From positions 1 through 33,390 of the forward strand of contig NZ_CAACVB010000070.1 of the NCBI RefSeq assembly GCF_900659635.1: DNA of 33,390 nucleotides, in the 5' to 3' direction. The notes beneath the pieces were generated by a model. That model ran no database searches. It saw only the letters and a list, made by a program, of their open reading frames with translations, and had not been told where the DNA came from. The position numbers were made by a program, and so were the translations under genes. The DNA comes from Actinomadura roseirufa. GTDB taxonomy: Bacteria > Actinomycetota > Actinomycetes > Streptosporangiales > Streptosporangiaceae. Shown piece after piece: positions 8,323 to 15,808 of this stretch (position 1 is its first letter; each line of letters starts with the position of its first letter).

Positions 8323-8865
8323 ATGAGACGACAGAGGCTCGCGGCGCTGGCCCTGCTGCCGGTGCTCGCCCTCGGGCTGCCGGCGTGCGGGGACGACGGC
8401 AAGGCCGCCGCGTCCGGGACCGCCAAGGCCGCGGGCGACCAGGACAAGATGCGCAAGTTCGCGCAGTGCATGCGTGAGAACGGCGTGGACATGAAGGACC
8501 CGTCCGGGGACGGCCCGATCGAGTTCCGGGCCGGCGGGCCCGGCAAGGGCAAGGGCGACGGTCCGGGCACCGGCGAACTCAAGGGTGTCGAGGCGGCGCA
8601 GAAGAAGTGCGCGTACCTGATGCCGAACGGCGGCAAGCCGCACAAGGCCAAGCCGGAGGACGTCGCCAAGCAGCGCGTCTACTCCAGGTGCATGCGAGAG
8701 CACGGAATCGCCTCCTTCCCGGACCCCGACCCCGAAGGCGGACTCAAGATCAAGGTCGAGAAGGGCGGGTCGATCGACCCGGAGAGCCAGGCGTTCAAGG
8801 ACGCCGACGGCGCGTGCCGGAAGTTCGGGCCGAAGGGCGGGCCCGGCGGCGGAGGCGGCAGTTGA
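8323..8865 (+). CDS. Secreted lipoprotein with duplicated CMRE(N/H)G motif
   Basis: This is a 180-residue lipoprotein. The N-terminus MRRQRLAALALLPVLALGLPAC has a basic start, a hydrophobic core and a lipobox ending at Cys22. The mature part contains two related units: KFAQCMRENGVDMKDP ending AAQKKC, and YSRCMREHGIASFPDP ending DGACRKF. Each unit has two cysteines and so could form a disulphide. The C-terminus is glycine-rich and its codons carry the ribosome site of the next gene. Such proteins commonly precede PG-binding adaptor and MacB-type genes in actinomycetes. I infer an extracytoplasmic accessory or sensor role. No enzyme motif is visible. Confidence 0.75.
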   Translation: MRRQRLAALALLPVLALGLPACGDDGKAAASGTAKAAGDQDKMRKFAQCMRENGVDMKDPSGDGPIEFRAGGPGKGKGDGPGTGELKGVEAAQKKCAYLMPNGGKPHKAKPEDVAKQRVYSRCMREHGIASFPDPDPEGGLKIKVEKGGSIDPESQAFKDADGACRKFGPKGGPGGGGGS

Positions 8866-9905
8866 GCCGGACGCGCGCCGTCGTCCTCGGTGTGACGGGG
8901 GTGGCCGTGGTCGCCGGGGGCGGCCTCGCCGCCGCCGGGCTGGGCGGCGGGGACGGCCCCGCCGCCGCGCACGGCGCGCTGCCTCCCGCGACGGCGCCGG
9001 TCGAGAGGACGACGCTGGTCGAGACCCGGAAAGTGGAGGGGACGCTCGGGTACGGGACCGCCCACACCGTGGCGAGCGCGGGCCGGGGCACCCTCACATG
9101 GCTGGCCGGGGCGGGCGCGGTCGTCAGGCGCGGCCGCCCGGTCTACCGGGTCGACGACAAGCCCGTGCCCCTGCTGTACGGGGCGTTGCCCGTCTACCGG
9201 AGGCTGTCCGACGGGGTCACGGGCGCGGACGTCCGCCAGTTCGAGGAGAACCTGCGGGCGCTCGGCTACACGGGTTTCACCGTCGACCGGACCTATGGCT
9301 CCGCGACGGCGGCGGCGGTGAAACGCTGGCAGGAGGACCTCGGCGTCGCCGAGACCGGCGAGCTGGAGCCCGGCGCGGTGCTGGTCGCCTCCGGGGAGAT
9401 CCGGGTGGCCGAGCGCAAGGCGTCCGTGGGCGACCGGACCGGTGGCCCGGCGCTCACCTACACCGGGACGACGCGCGTGGTCGGCGTCGACCTCGATGTC
9501 CAGTACCAGCGGCTCGCGAAGAAGGGCGCGGAGGTGCGGATCGAGCTGCCGGACGGCGGCACGACCAAAGGAACGATCACCTCCGTCGGGAAGGTCGCCA
9601 AGCAGGGGCACGGCGACGACCCGACGACCATCGCGGTCACGATCGCGGTCCGCCGGCAGCGGCCGCTCGGCTCCTACGACAAGGCGCCGGTCGACGTTCA
9701 CCTCACCGCCACCCGGCACCCGGACGTGCTGGCCGTGCCGATCTCCGCGCTCCTCGCGCGGGGCGACGGCGGCTACGAGGTGCAGGTCGTGCGGGACGCG
9801 GGCGTGCGGACGGTGCCGGTGGAGACGGGCGTGTTCACCGAGGGCAAGGTCGAGGTGTCGGGCGCCGGCCTCGCCGAGGGCATGAGGGTGGGGGTGCCCG
9901 CGTGA
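8862..9905 (+). CDS. Peptidoglycan-binding periplasmic adaptor of a MacB-type exporter
   Basis: The protein has 347 residues from a TTG start. The start overlaps the lipoprotein stop (TTGA) and has GGAGG six bases upstream. A signal-anchor helix spans about 5-30. A biotinyl-lipoyl/adaptor-like strand region follows (about 45-90, GTLTWLAGAGAVVRRG). The PG_binding_1 domain is at about 110-165 (VRQFEENLRALGYTG, then TAAAVKRWQEDLGV). The rest resembles an HlyD/MacA beta-barrel domain. Family knowledge assigns such proteins to linking an ABC exporter to the cell wall. The stop overlaps the ATPase gene start (GTGA). Confidence 0.85.
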   Translation: MSRTRAVVLGVTGVAVVAGGGLAAAGLGGGDGPAAAHGALPPATAPVERTTLVETRKVEGTLGYGTAHTVASAGRGTLTWLAGAGAVVRRGRPVYRVDDKPVPLLYGALPVYRRLSDGVTGADVRQFEENLRALGYTGFTVDRTYGSATAAAVKRWQEDLGVAETGELEPGAVLVASGEIRVAERKASVGDRTGGPALTYTGTTRVVGVDLDVQYQRLAKKGAEVRIELPDGGTTKGTITSVGKVAKQGHGDDPTTIAVTIAVRRQRPLGSYDKAPVDVHLTATRHPDVLAVPISALLARGDGGYEVQVVRDAGVRTVPVETGVFTEGKVEVSGAGLAEGMRVGVPA

Positions 9906-10591
9906 ACCCGGTCGTGGAGCTCAGGGAGGTCACCAAGACCTATCCGGGCGGCGTCACGGCGCTGGACGCGGTGTCGCTGACGGTCGGGGCCGGCGAGCTG
10001 GTCGCGATCGTCGGGCCGTCCGGCTCCGGGAAGTCGACGATGCTGCATCTGCTCGGCACGCTGGACCGGCCGAGCGCCGGGACCGTCCTGGTGGAGGGCC
10101 GCGACGTCGCGCGGCTGCCGGACCGGCGGCTGTCGGCGCTGCGCGCCCGCCGGATCGGCTTCGTGTTCCAGCAGTTCCACCTGGCCGCGGGCGTCGGCGC
10201 GCTGGACAACGTCGCCGACGGGCTGCTGTACGGGGGAGCGCCGCTCGCGCGGCGGCGCCGCCGCGCGCGGGCCGCGCTGGAGCGCGTCGGGCTCGGGCAC
10301 CGCCTCGGCCACCGCCCCCACCAGCTGTCGGGCGGGGAGAAGCAGCGGGTGGCGATCGCCCGCGCGGTCGTCGGGGAGCCGGCGCTGCTGCTGGCCGACG
10401 AGCCGACGGGGGCGCTGGACTCGGTGTCGGGCGCCGGGGTGCTGGACCTGCTGCGCGAGCTGGCCGCGGGCGGCACCACCGTCGTCCTGATCACCCACGA
10501 CCGCGACATCGCGGCGCTGCTGCCCCGGCAGGTGGCGATGCGCGACGGCCGGGTCGTCCGCGACGAGGCACGGGTGGAGGCGGGACGATGA
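9902..10591 (+). CDS. MacB/LolD-type ABC exporter ATPase
   Basis: This ATPase has 229 residues. Walker A is GPSGSGKST (about residues 39-47). The Q-loop is in FVFQQFHL, the signature is LSGGEKQRVAIARA, Walker B is LLLADEPTGALD, and the switch histidine is in LITHDRD. The TGALD extension after Walker B is characteristic of the MacB/LolD/FtsE group of mechanotransmitter ABC systems. The GTG overlaps the adaptor stop, and its own stop overlaps the permease ATG. The substrate is not deducible; antimicrobial compounds, peptides and lipoproteins are typical for the family. Confidence 0.92.
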   Translation: MNPVVELREVTKTYPGGVTALDAVSLTVGAGELVAIVGPSGSGKSTMLHLLGTLDRPSAGTVLVEGRDVARLPDRRLSALRARRIGFVFQQFHLAAGVGALDNVADGLLYGGAPLARRRRRARAALERVGLGHRLGHRPHQLSGGEKQRVAIARAVVGEPALLLADEPTGALDSVSGAGVLDLLRELAAGGTTVVLITHDRDIAALLPRQVAMRDGRVVRDEARVEAGR

Positions 10592-11898
10592 GGCGGCTCG
10601 GACGACCGCGGGCGGACACGGCGCGGCAGGTGGACACCGCGCAGCAGTCGGACACCGCGCGGCAGTCGGACATGGCGCAGCAGTCGGGCACGGGGCCGTG
10701 GCCGGACGGCGGTGACGCCCCGGCGCGGCTCGGCCCCCGAGACGTGCTCAGGGTCGGCGCCGCGGGGCTGCGGGCCCGTCCGATGAGGGTGTTCCTGTCC
10801 GCCCTCGGCATCGCGATCGGGATCGCCGCGATGATCGGCGTCGTCGGGATCTCCACGTCCAGCCGGGCCCAGCTGCAGGCGACGCTCGACAGACTCGGCA
10901 CCAACCTGCTGACGGTGGGCCCCGGCAGGGACTTCTTCGGGGACGACGCGAAGCTGCCCGAGGAGTCGGTCGGCATGGTCACGCGGATGGCGGACGTGAC
11001 GTCGGCGTCGGCGACCGGCAAGCTCGCCGAGACCCACGTCTACCGCAACGATCGCATCCCCGAGGCGGAGAGCGGCGGCATCACCGTGCTGGCCGCGCGG
11101 CTCGACCTGCCGCGCACGATCGGCCTCACCACCGCCGCGGGCACCTGGCTCAACGCCGGCACGGCCCGGTACCCGGCCGTCGTGCTGGGGTCGGCGTCGG
11201 CGGAGCGGCTCGGCATCGCCGCGCCGGGCGTCCAGGTGTGGCTCGGCTCGCGGTGGTTCACCGTCGTCGGGATCCTGAACCCCAACGGGCTCGCGCCCGA
11301 GCTGGACTCGGCGGCGCTCGTCGGCTGGGAGGCCGCCGCGTCCCAGCTCGGCTTCGACGGCCACCCGACGACCATCTACACGCGCGCCCGCAAGGGCGCC
11401 GTGGACCGGGTCCGGGAGCTGCTCGCCGCGACGGCGAGCCCGCGGTCGCCGAACGAGGTCCAGGTCAGCCGCCCGTCGGACGCGCTGGCCGCCGAGAACG
11501 CCACGAACCGGGCGTTCACCGGCCTGCTGCTCGGCCTCGGCGGCGTCGCGCTGCTGGTCGGCGGGGTCGGGGTCGCCAACACCATGGTGATCTCGGTGCT
11601 GGAGCGGCGGGCCGAGATCGGGCTGCGCCGCTCGCTCGGCGCCACCCGAGGCCAGATCCGGCTGCAGTTCCTCACCGAGTCGCAGCTGCTGGCGGCGCTC
11701 GGCGGGGTCGGCGGGGTGGCGCTCGGCATCGTCGTCACGGCGGTGTTCGCGGTGGCCCGGGGGTGGCCGACGGTGGTCCCGCCCTGGGCGATGGCGGGCG
11801 GGATCCTCGCCACCCTGGTCATCGGCGCCGTCGCGGGCCTGTACCCGGCGATCCGCGCCGCGCGCCTGGCCCCCACCGAGGCCCTCGCGACGCCGTGA
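10588..11898 (+). CDS. MacB-type ABC exporter permease
   Basis: The permease has 436 residues. Cytoplasmic residues 1-60 include a four-copy hexapeptide repeat. A first transmembrane helix lies at about 72-92 (LSALGIAIGIAAMIGVVG). The extracytoplasmic MacB_PCD domain spans about 100-305. Three C-terminal helices form the FtsX domain, with the conserved RRAEIGLRRSLGATRGQI loop and the ending YPAIRAARLAPTEAL. This is the standard 4-helix MacB topology. The ATG overlaps the ATPase stop (ATGA). It is the last gene of the operon, and several strong hairpins follow. Confidence 0.9.
   Translation: MRRLGRPRADTARQVDTAQQSDTARQSDMAQQSGTGPWPDGGDAPARLGPRDVLRVGAAGLRARPMRVFLSALGIAIGIAAMIGVVGISTSSRAQLQATLDRLGTNLLTVGPGRDFFGDDAKLPEESVGMVTRMADVTSASATGKLAETHVYRNDRIPEAESGGITVLAARLDLPRTIGLTTAAGTWLNAGTARYPAVVLGSASAERLGIAAPGVQVWLGSRWFTVVGILNPNGLAPELDSAALVGWEAAASQLGFDGHPTTIYTRARKGAVDRVRELLAATASPRSPNEVQVSRPSDALAAENATNRAFTGLLLGLGGVALLVGGVGVANTMVISVLERRAEIGLRRSLGATRGQIRLQFLTESQLLAALGGVGGVALGIVVTAVFAVARGWPTVVPPWAMAGGILATLVIGAVAGLYPAIRAARLAPTEALATP
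10615..10686 (+). repeat. 18-bp coding minisatellite, four copies
   Basis: Four in-frame 18-bp units encode DTARQV, DTAQQS, DTARQS and DMAQQS at residues 10-33 of the permease. The last two units and the second are nearly identical at DNA level. They lie in the cytoplasmic N-terminal extension before the first helix. Copy number could change by slippage without breaking the frame. Confidence 0.85.
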
Positions 11899-12017
11899 GG
11901 GACCGGCGGTGACCGGCGGTGCTTTCCGACGCGGATTCCCTGACCGGCGTCGGTAAGAACTGTAAGCATCCGGTCGCTTTAGGTGATCAAGTAGGTGCGT
12001 TACCGTCGGATCCCCCA

Positions 12018-12069
12018 CCCCACCTGCGGTCCCGCGCCGCCTGCCCCCGGGGGCGGACCGCAGGTGGGG
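12018..12069. terminator. 15-bp perfect stem-loop
   Basis: Arms 12018-12032 and 12055-12069 are exact inverted complements (CCCCACCTGCGGTCC). The 22-base loop itself holds the palindrome GCCCCCGGGGGC. There is no U-tract. It lies downstream of the MacB-type permease and probably ends that transcript. Confidence 0.6.
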
Positions 12070-12076
12070 CGGGCGG

Positions 12077-12102
12077 CCGGCGGCGAATGCCCCCGCCGCC
12101 GG
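12077..12102. terminator. 9-bp perfect stem-loop
   Basis: CCGGCGGCG at 12077-12085 pairs with 12094-12102 across an eight-base loop. It is the second of the hairpins between two convergent operons. Confidence 0.45.
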
Positions 12103-12110
12103 GCCCCCGC

Positions 12111-12144
12111 GGTGCCCCGTCCCCCTGTGCGGGGACGGGGCACC
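12111..12144. terminator. 14-bp perfect stem-loop, bidirectional terminator candidate
   Basis: GGTGCCCCGTCCCC at 12111-12124 pairs exactly with 12131-12144 across a six-base loop (CTGTGC). This is the most stable compact hairpin in the convergent region and would work for either direction. No U-tract follows, as is common in actinomycetes. Confidence 0.65.
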
Positions 12145-12240
12145 CTCGTGGGGAGCGGACGCCGACCGCCCGGGGATCCCGCGCGCTCCGGTGACCAGGA
12201 TCGTCGTGCCCGCCCGGGAGACCGGGTCCGGACACGGCCG

Positions 12241-12278
12241 GGCCGCCGCCCCCGGGCACGGGCCCGGACGCGGCGGCC
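12241..12278 (-). terminator. Stem-loop after the hpaD-like gene
   Basis: GGCCGCCGC at 12241-12249 pairs with 12270-12278. It lies 20 bases downstream of the TAG stop of the minus-strand dioxygenase gene and is the likely end of that operon. Confidence 0.5.
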
Positions 12279-12297
12279 GCCGAGCGGTCGCCCGGTC

Positions 12298-13314
12298 CTA
12301 CTCCTTGCCGTCCACGATGCCGAGCCCGTCCGCGCCCACCGTGACGGCGGACTCGTCGATGGCGGCCTCCGCGATCGGCTGCGCGCGCCCGTCCAGGTCG
12401 AGGACGGGGGACGCCTCCTTGTACCAGGACTCGATCACCGCGTTGCCCCAGAAGTCGCGCCGCCGGTCGTCGTGGACGTTCCAGCGGTACGTCTCGTGGT
12501 CGGGGTCACCGGTGTAGTAGTCGGAGGTGTAGACCTCCACCCGGTGCCCGTCGGGGTCGCGCAGGTAGACGTAGAAGGCGTTGGAGACCCCGTGCCTGCC
12601 CGGTCCCCGCTCGATGTGGTGCTCCTTGCCGAGCGACCCGAAGATGTCGGCGGTGTGCAGGACCTGGTGGGACTCGTGGGTCGCCATGCCGATGTGGTGC
12701 AGGCGGGGCCCCGCCCCACCGGTGAACGCCACGTCGTGCACGGTCTGCTTGCGGTACATCCAGGCCGCGTAAAGCTCGTGCTCGTCGCCCTCGATGGTCT
12801 CCGAGCAGCCGAAGCCCAGCGAGCGGTAGTGGTCGTAGGCGGCGGGGATGTCGGGGGTACAGATGTTGAAGTGGTCCAGCCGCGCGATGTGGGCGCCGCG
12901 ATGCAGGTCGTAGCGCTGGATGAGGCGCTCGCCCCTGGCGATGTCGTGGAAGAACTCCACGGTGAAGCCCAGCGGGTCGACGACCCGGACCGCGTCGCCG
13001 ACGCCGGCCGCGCCCGTCCCGGCCGGCAGCCGCCGCACCGGGCGGCCGAGGGCGGTGAAGAACCGCTCGGCCCGGTCCACGTCCTCGGGGGTGCGGACGC
13101 GGTAGGCGATGTGGTCGAGGGCGGCGACCGGCCCGGCCCGCAGGACCAGGGAGTGGTGCGTCAGTTCATCGGTGCCGCGCAGGTAGAGGGCGTCCGCCTC
13201 CTCGTGCTGGACGTGCAGGCCGAGCATGTCGACCCAGAACCAGCGGGCGGCCGCGAGATCCGTCACGGCGAGCTGGGCGTAGGCGGACCGGATGACGTCC
13301 GGGGCTGTGGTCAT
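12298..13314 (-). CDS. hpaD: 3,4-dihydroxyphenylacetate 2,3-dioxygenase (type I extradiol)
   Basis: This 338-residue protein contains tandem vicinal-oxygen-chelate modules. Metal ligands are His148 (RLDHFN), His207 (RLHHIG) and Glu260 (HRVEVY). Second-sphere residues His193, His241 and Tyr250 are also present. All six sit seven positions before His155, His214, Glu267, His200, His248 and Tyr257 of the Brevibacterium fuscum homoprotocatechuate dioxygenase, so the alignment is essentially gap-free over the active site. The enzyme opens homoprotocatechuate to 5-carboxymethyl-2-hydroxymuconate semialdehyde with Fe(II) or Mn(II). A strong AGGAGGA ribosome site overlaps the stop of the upstream hpaE-like gene. 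It is the last gene of the minus-strand ring-cleavage operon. Confidence 0.92.
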   Translation of the reverse strand: MTTAPDVIRSAYAQLAVTDLAAARWFWVDMLGLHVQHEEADALYLRGTDELTHHSLVLRAGPVAALDHIAYRVRTPEDVDRAERFFTALGRPVRRLPAGTGAAGVGDAVRVVDPLGFTVEFFHDIARGERLIQRYDLHRGAHIARLDHFNICTPDIPAAYDHYRSLGFGCSETIEGDEHELYAAWMYRKQTVHDVAFTGGAGPRLHHIGMATHESHQVLHTADIFGSLGKEHHIERGPGRHGVSNAFYVYLRDPDGHRVEVYTSDYYTGDPDHETYRWNVHDDRRRDFWGNAVIESWYKEASPVLDLDGRAQPIAEAAIDESAVTVGADGLGIVDGKE

Positions 13315-13322
13315 GGCTCCTC

Positions 13323-14819
13323 CTAGACACCGAAGCGCGGGGTGTGGACCTCACCGAGCATCACATGCACGATCTTGGACTCGGAGAAGAAGTCGATGCT
13401 GTGCGCGCCGCCCTCGCGGCCGAGGCCGGAGTCCTTGACGCCTCCGAAGGGAGTGCGCAGGTCACGGACGTTGTGCGAGTTGATCCAGACCATACCCGAG
13501 GCGACGGCGTGCGCGATCCGGTGGCCGCGGCGCAGGTCGCTCGTCCAGACGTAGCCGGCGAGCCCGTAGCGGGTGGCGTTGGCCAGGTCGACCGCCTCGG
13601 CCTCGTCGTCGAAGGGCGCGACGGCCACGACCGGCCCGAAGATCTCCTCCTGGAAGATCCGGGCGTCGCGGGAGACGTCGGCGAAGACGGTCGGCTGGAG
13701 GTAGTTGCCCTCGGGCAGGTGCGCGGGGCGGGTGCCGCCCGCGACCAGCTTGGCCTCCTGCTGCCCGATCTCCACATAGTTCAGGACGCGCTTGTAGTGC
13801 TCGGGGTGCACCAGAGCGCCGACCTCGGTGGCGGGGTCGGACGGCGGGCCGACCCGGACCTTCTCGGCGCGCTCGGCGAGCCGCCGGGTGAACTCCTCGT
13901 AGATGGGACGTTCCACCAGGACCCGGGAGCCCGCCGTGCAGCGTTCGCCGTTGAGCGAGAACACGCCGAACACGACCGAGTCGAGCGCCGCGTCCAGGTC
14001 GGCGTCGGCGAACACCACGACCGGCGACTTGCCGCCGAGCTCCATGGACAGGGCCTTCAGCCCGTCGGCGGAGCAGCGCATGATGTGCCGGCCGGTGTCG
14101 GTGGAGCCGGTGAACGACAGCAGCGGCACGTCCGGGTGGTCGACCAGCGCCTGGCCGGCCTCCTCGCCGATGCCCTGGACGATGTTGACCACGCCGGCGG
14201 GCACCCCGGCCTCGGTGAAGATCTCCGGCCACAGGCCCGCCGACAGCGGCGTCCACTCGGCCGGCTTGAGCACCAGCGTGCAGCCCGACGCCAGCGCCGG
14301 TGCCAGCTTCCAGCTCTCCAGCATGAACGGGGTGTTCCACGGGGTGATCAGCCCGGCGACGCCCGCCGGGGTCCGCACGACGTAGTTCAGCTGCTGGTCG
14401 CCGACCCGGTACGCCTCCTCGCCGAGCGCGACGATCACGTCGGCGAAGTAGCGGAAGTTCTCGGCGGCGCGGCGGGCCTGCCCGCGCGCCTGGGTGATCG
14501 GCAGCCCGGAGTCGAACGACTCGAACTCGGCCAGCCGGTCCTCGCGGGCCTCGACGGCCTCGGCGATGCGGATCAGGATCGAGGCGCGCTCGCGGTTGCC
14601 GATCCGGGACCAGCCGGGGAAGGCGGCGCGGGCGGCGGCGACGGCGCGGTCCACGTCCTCGGCGCCGCCGCGGGCGGCCTCGGTGTAGCGGGTGTTGGAC
14701 ACGGGGTCGAGGACGTCGAAGACCGTGCCGTCGGCGCTGTCGGCGAACTCGCCGCCGATCCAGTGCCGGATCCGCTCGGGGAGTCCGGCTGGGCGGTCGG
14801 TGGGGGAGGGGACGGGCAT
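13323..14819 (-). CDS. hpaE: 5-carboxymethyl-2-hydroxymuconate semialdehyde dehydrogenase
   Basis: This 498-residue aldehyde dehydrogenase has Asn162 (TPWNTPF), Lys185 (LKPAEW), Glu260 (MELGGK) and the nucleophile Cys294 (NGERCTAGS). FTGST near 236-240 forms part of the NAD site. HpaE oxidises the ring-cleavage semialdehyde to 5-carboxymethyl-2-hydroxymuconate. The ATG at 14819 is chosen over longer in-frame extensions because GGAAG lies upstream and the extension overlaps the dapA-like gene with no ALDH similarity. It is separated by eight bases from the dioxygenase gene. Other semialdehyde substrates cannot be excluded by sequence, but the neighbours fit HpaE well. Confidence 0.9.
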   Translation of the reverse strand: MPVPSPTDRPAGLPERIRHWIGGEFADSADGTVFDVLDPVSNTRYTEAARGGAEDVDRAVAAARAAFPGWSRIGNRERASILIRIAEAVEAREDRLAEFESFDSGLPITQARGQARRAAENFRYFADVIVALGEEAYRVGDQQLNYVVRTPAGVAGLITPWNTPFMLESWKLAPALASGCTLVLKPAEWTPLSAGLWPEIFTEAGVPAGVVNIVQGIGEEAGQALVDHPDVPLLSFTGSTDTGRHIMRCSADGLKALSMELGGKSPVVVFADADLDAALDSVVFGVFSLNGERCTAGSRVLVERPIYEEFTRRLAERAEKVRVGPPSDPATEVGALVHPEHYKRVLNYVEIGQQEAKLVAGGTRPAHLPEGNYLQPTVFADVSRDARIFQEEIFGPVVAVAPFDDEAEAVDLANATRYGLAGYVWTSDLRRGHRIAHAVASGMVWINSHNVRDLRTPFGGVKDSGLGREGGAHSIDFFSESKIVHVMLGEVHTPRFGV

Positions 14820-14862
14820 GGTGCTCACTTCCGGTTCGAGGTAGGGACGGCGGGCCCGCGGG

Positions 14863-15783
14863 TCAGATCCCGGCGGCGAGGTCGCCGCCCTGGTCGAGCA
14901 GCGCGCGGATGCGCGCCTGGGCTTCGGGGGACGGCGTCGCCAGCGGCGGCCGCACGTGCCCCGAGGGGATCCGGCCCCGCTGCTCCAGCACCCACTTGGC
15001 GGGGGCGGGGTTGGTCTCGACGAACAGCAGGTCCACCAGCGGGTGCAGCCGGTAGTGCAGGTCGCGGGCGGCGGCCTGGTCACCGGCCGTCCACAGCTCG
15101 TACATGCGGGCGACCGCCGCGGGGGCGAGGTTGGCGACGGCGCTGACGAAGCCGGCCCCGCCGAGCGCGAGCAGCGGCAGGCACAGCAGCTCGATCCCCG
15201 ACCACACGAGCAGCTCGGGCCCGCAGGCGTGCAGCACGCGGGAGAAGTGCTCGAAGTCCTTGGTCGTCTCCTTGATCCCGACGATGTTGTCGAAATCGGT
15301 GAAGAGCCGGCGGACGGTCTCGGGCGCGATGTCCACGGCCGTCCGGGACGGGACGTTGTACACGACCAGCGGCAGGTCGGGGAACTCGCGCGCGACGGTG
15401 GCGTACCAGGTGTACAGGGCCTCCTGGGTGGGCCGCGCGTAGTACGGGGTGATGACGAGGGCGGCGTCGGCGCCGGCGTCCCGGGCCGCGGCGGTGACCT
15501 CCAGGGTCTCCTCGAGCTTGGCGGAGCCGGTGCCCGGCAGGAACGGCACCCGGTCGCCGACCTCGGCGGCGGCCGTCTCGATCGCGGCGATCCGCTCGGC
15601 GACGGTCTGGCTGCTCGGCTCGCCGGTGGAGCCGCCGAGCGAGATCCCGTGCGAGCCGGACTCCAGCTGCCAGCGGATCAGCCCGCGCAGGGCGCCGTGG
15701 TCGACGGCGCCGTCGGCGGTGAACGGGGTGACGACGGGCGCGATGGACCCGCGGATGGCGGACGGGTCGGTGCGGAACTTCAC
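14863..15783 (-). CDS. DapA/NAL-family class I aldolase
   Basis: This 306-residue protein is of the dihydrodipicolinate synthase/N-acetylneuraminate lyase superfamily. The substrate loop is GGSTGEP (50-56), the Tyr142 region is YNVPSRT, and the Schiff-base Lys171 is in GIKETTKDF. It uses GTG with GAGGAG upstream. The ring-cleavage operon lacks a HpaI-type class II aldolase, so this enzyme may instead split 4-hydroxy-2-oxoheptanedioate to pyruvate and succinic semialdehyde. That assignment is inference from position. Lysine-biosynthetic DapA is less likely, given the operon. It lies 43 bases before the hpaE-like start and 25 bases after the FAH-RraA stop. Confidence 0.83.
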   Translation of the reverse strand: MKFRTDPSAIRGSIAPVVTPFTADGAVDHGALRGLIRWQLESGSHGISLGGSTGEPSSQTVAERIAAIETAAAEVGDRVPFLPGTGSAKLEETLEVTAAARDAGADAALVITPYYARPTQEALYTWYATVAREFPDLPLVVYNVPSRTAVDIAPETVRRLFTDFDNIVGIKETTKDFEHFSRVLHACGPELLVWSGIELLCLPLLALGGAGFVSAVANLAPAAVARMYELWTAGDQAAARDLHYRLHPLVDLLFVETNPAPAKWVLEQRGRIPSGHVRPPLATPSPEAQARIRALLDQGGDLAAGI

Positions 15784-15808
15784 GACTGCTCCTCGGTGGA
15801 TGGGAAGG

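Larger units (their letters stand above)
11899..12297. other. Convergent intergenic region with hairpin cluster
   Basis: About 400 bases between the permease stop and the hpaD-like stop contain no credible gene. The first 100 bases include an AT-richer island (about 11950-12003) flanked by CGGTAA and TTACCG and containing TTAGGTGATCAAG. The island could be a promoter, but I cannot assign one. From 12018 to 12278 four perfect stem-loops follow each other; they are listed separately. Confidence 0.6.

Noticed and set aside
9940..12018. Minus-strand open frame (692 codons) opposite the MacB-type genes
   Set aside because: It is antisense to ABC ATPase and permease motifs; the sequence is repetitive Arg/Gly/Asp without a domain.
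11919..12194. Short open frames in the convergent region
   Set aside because: They overlap the stem-loops, lack ribosome sites and give low-complexity products.
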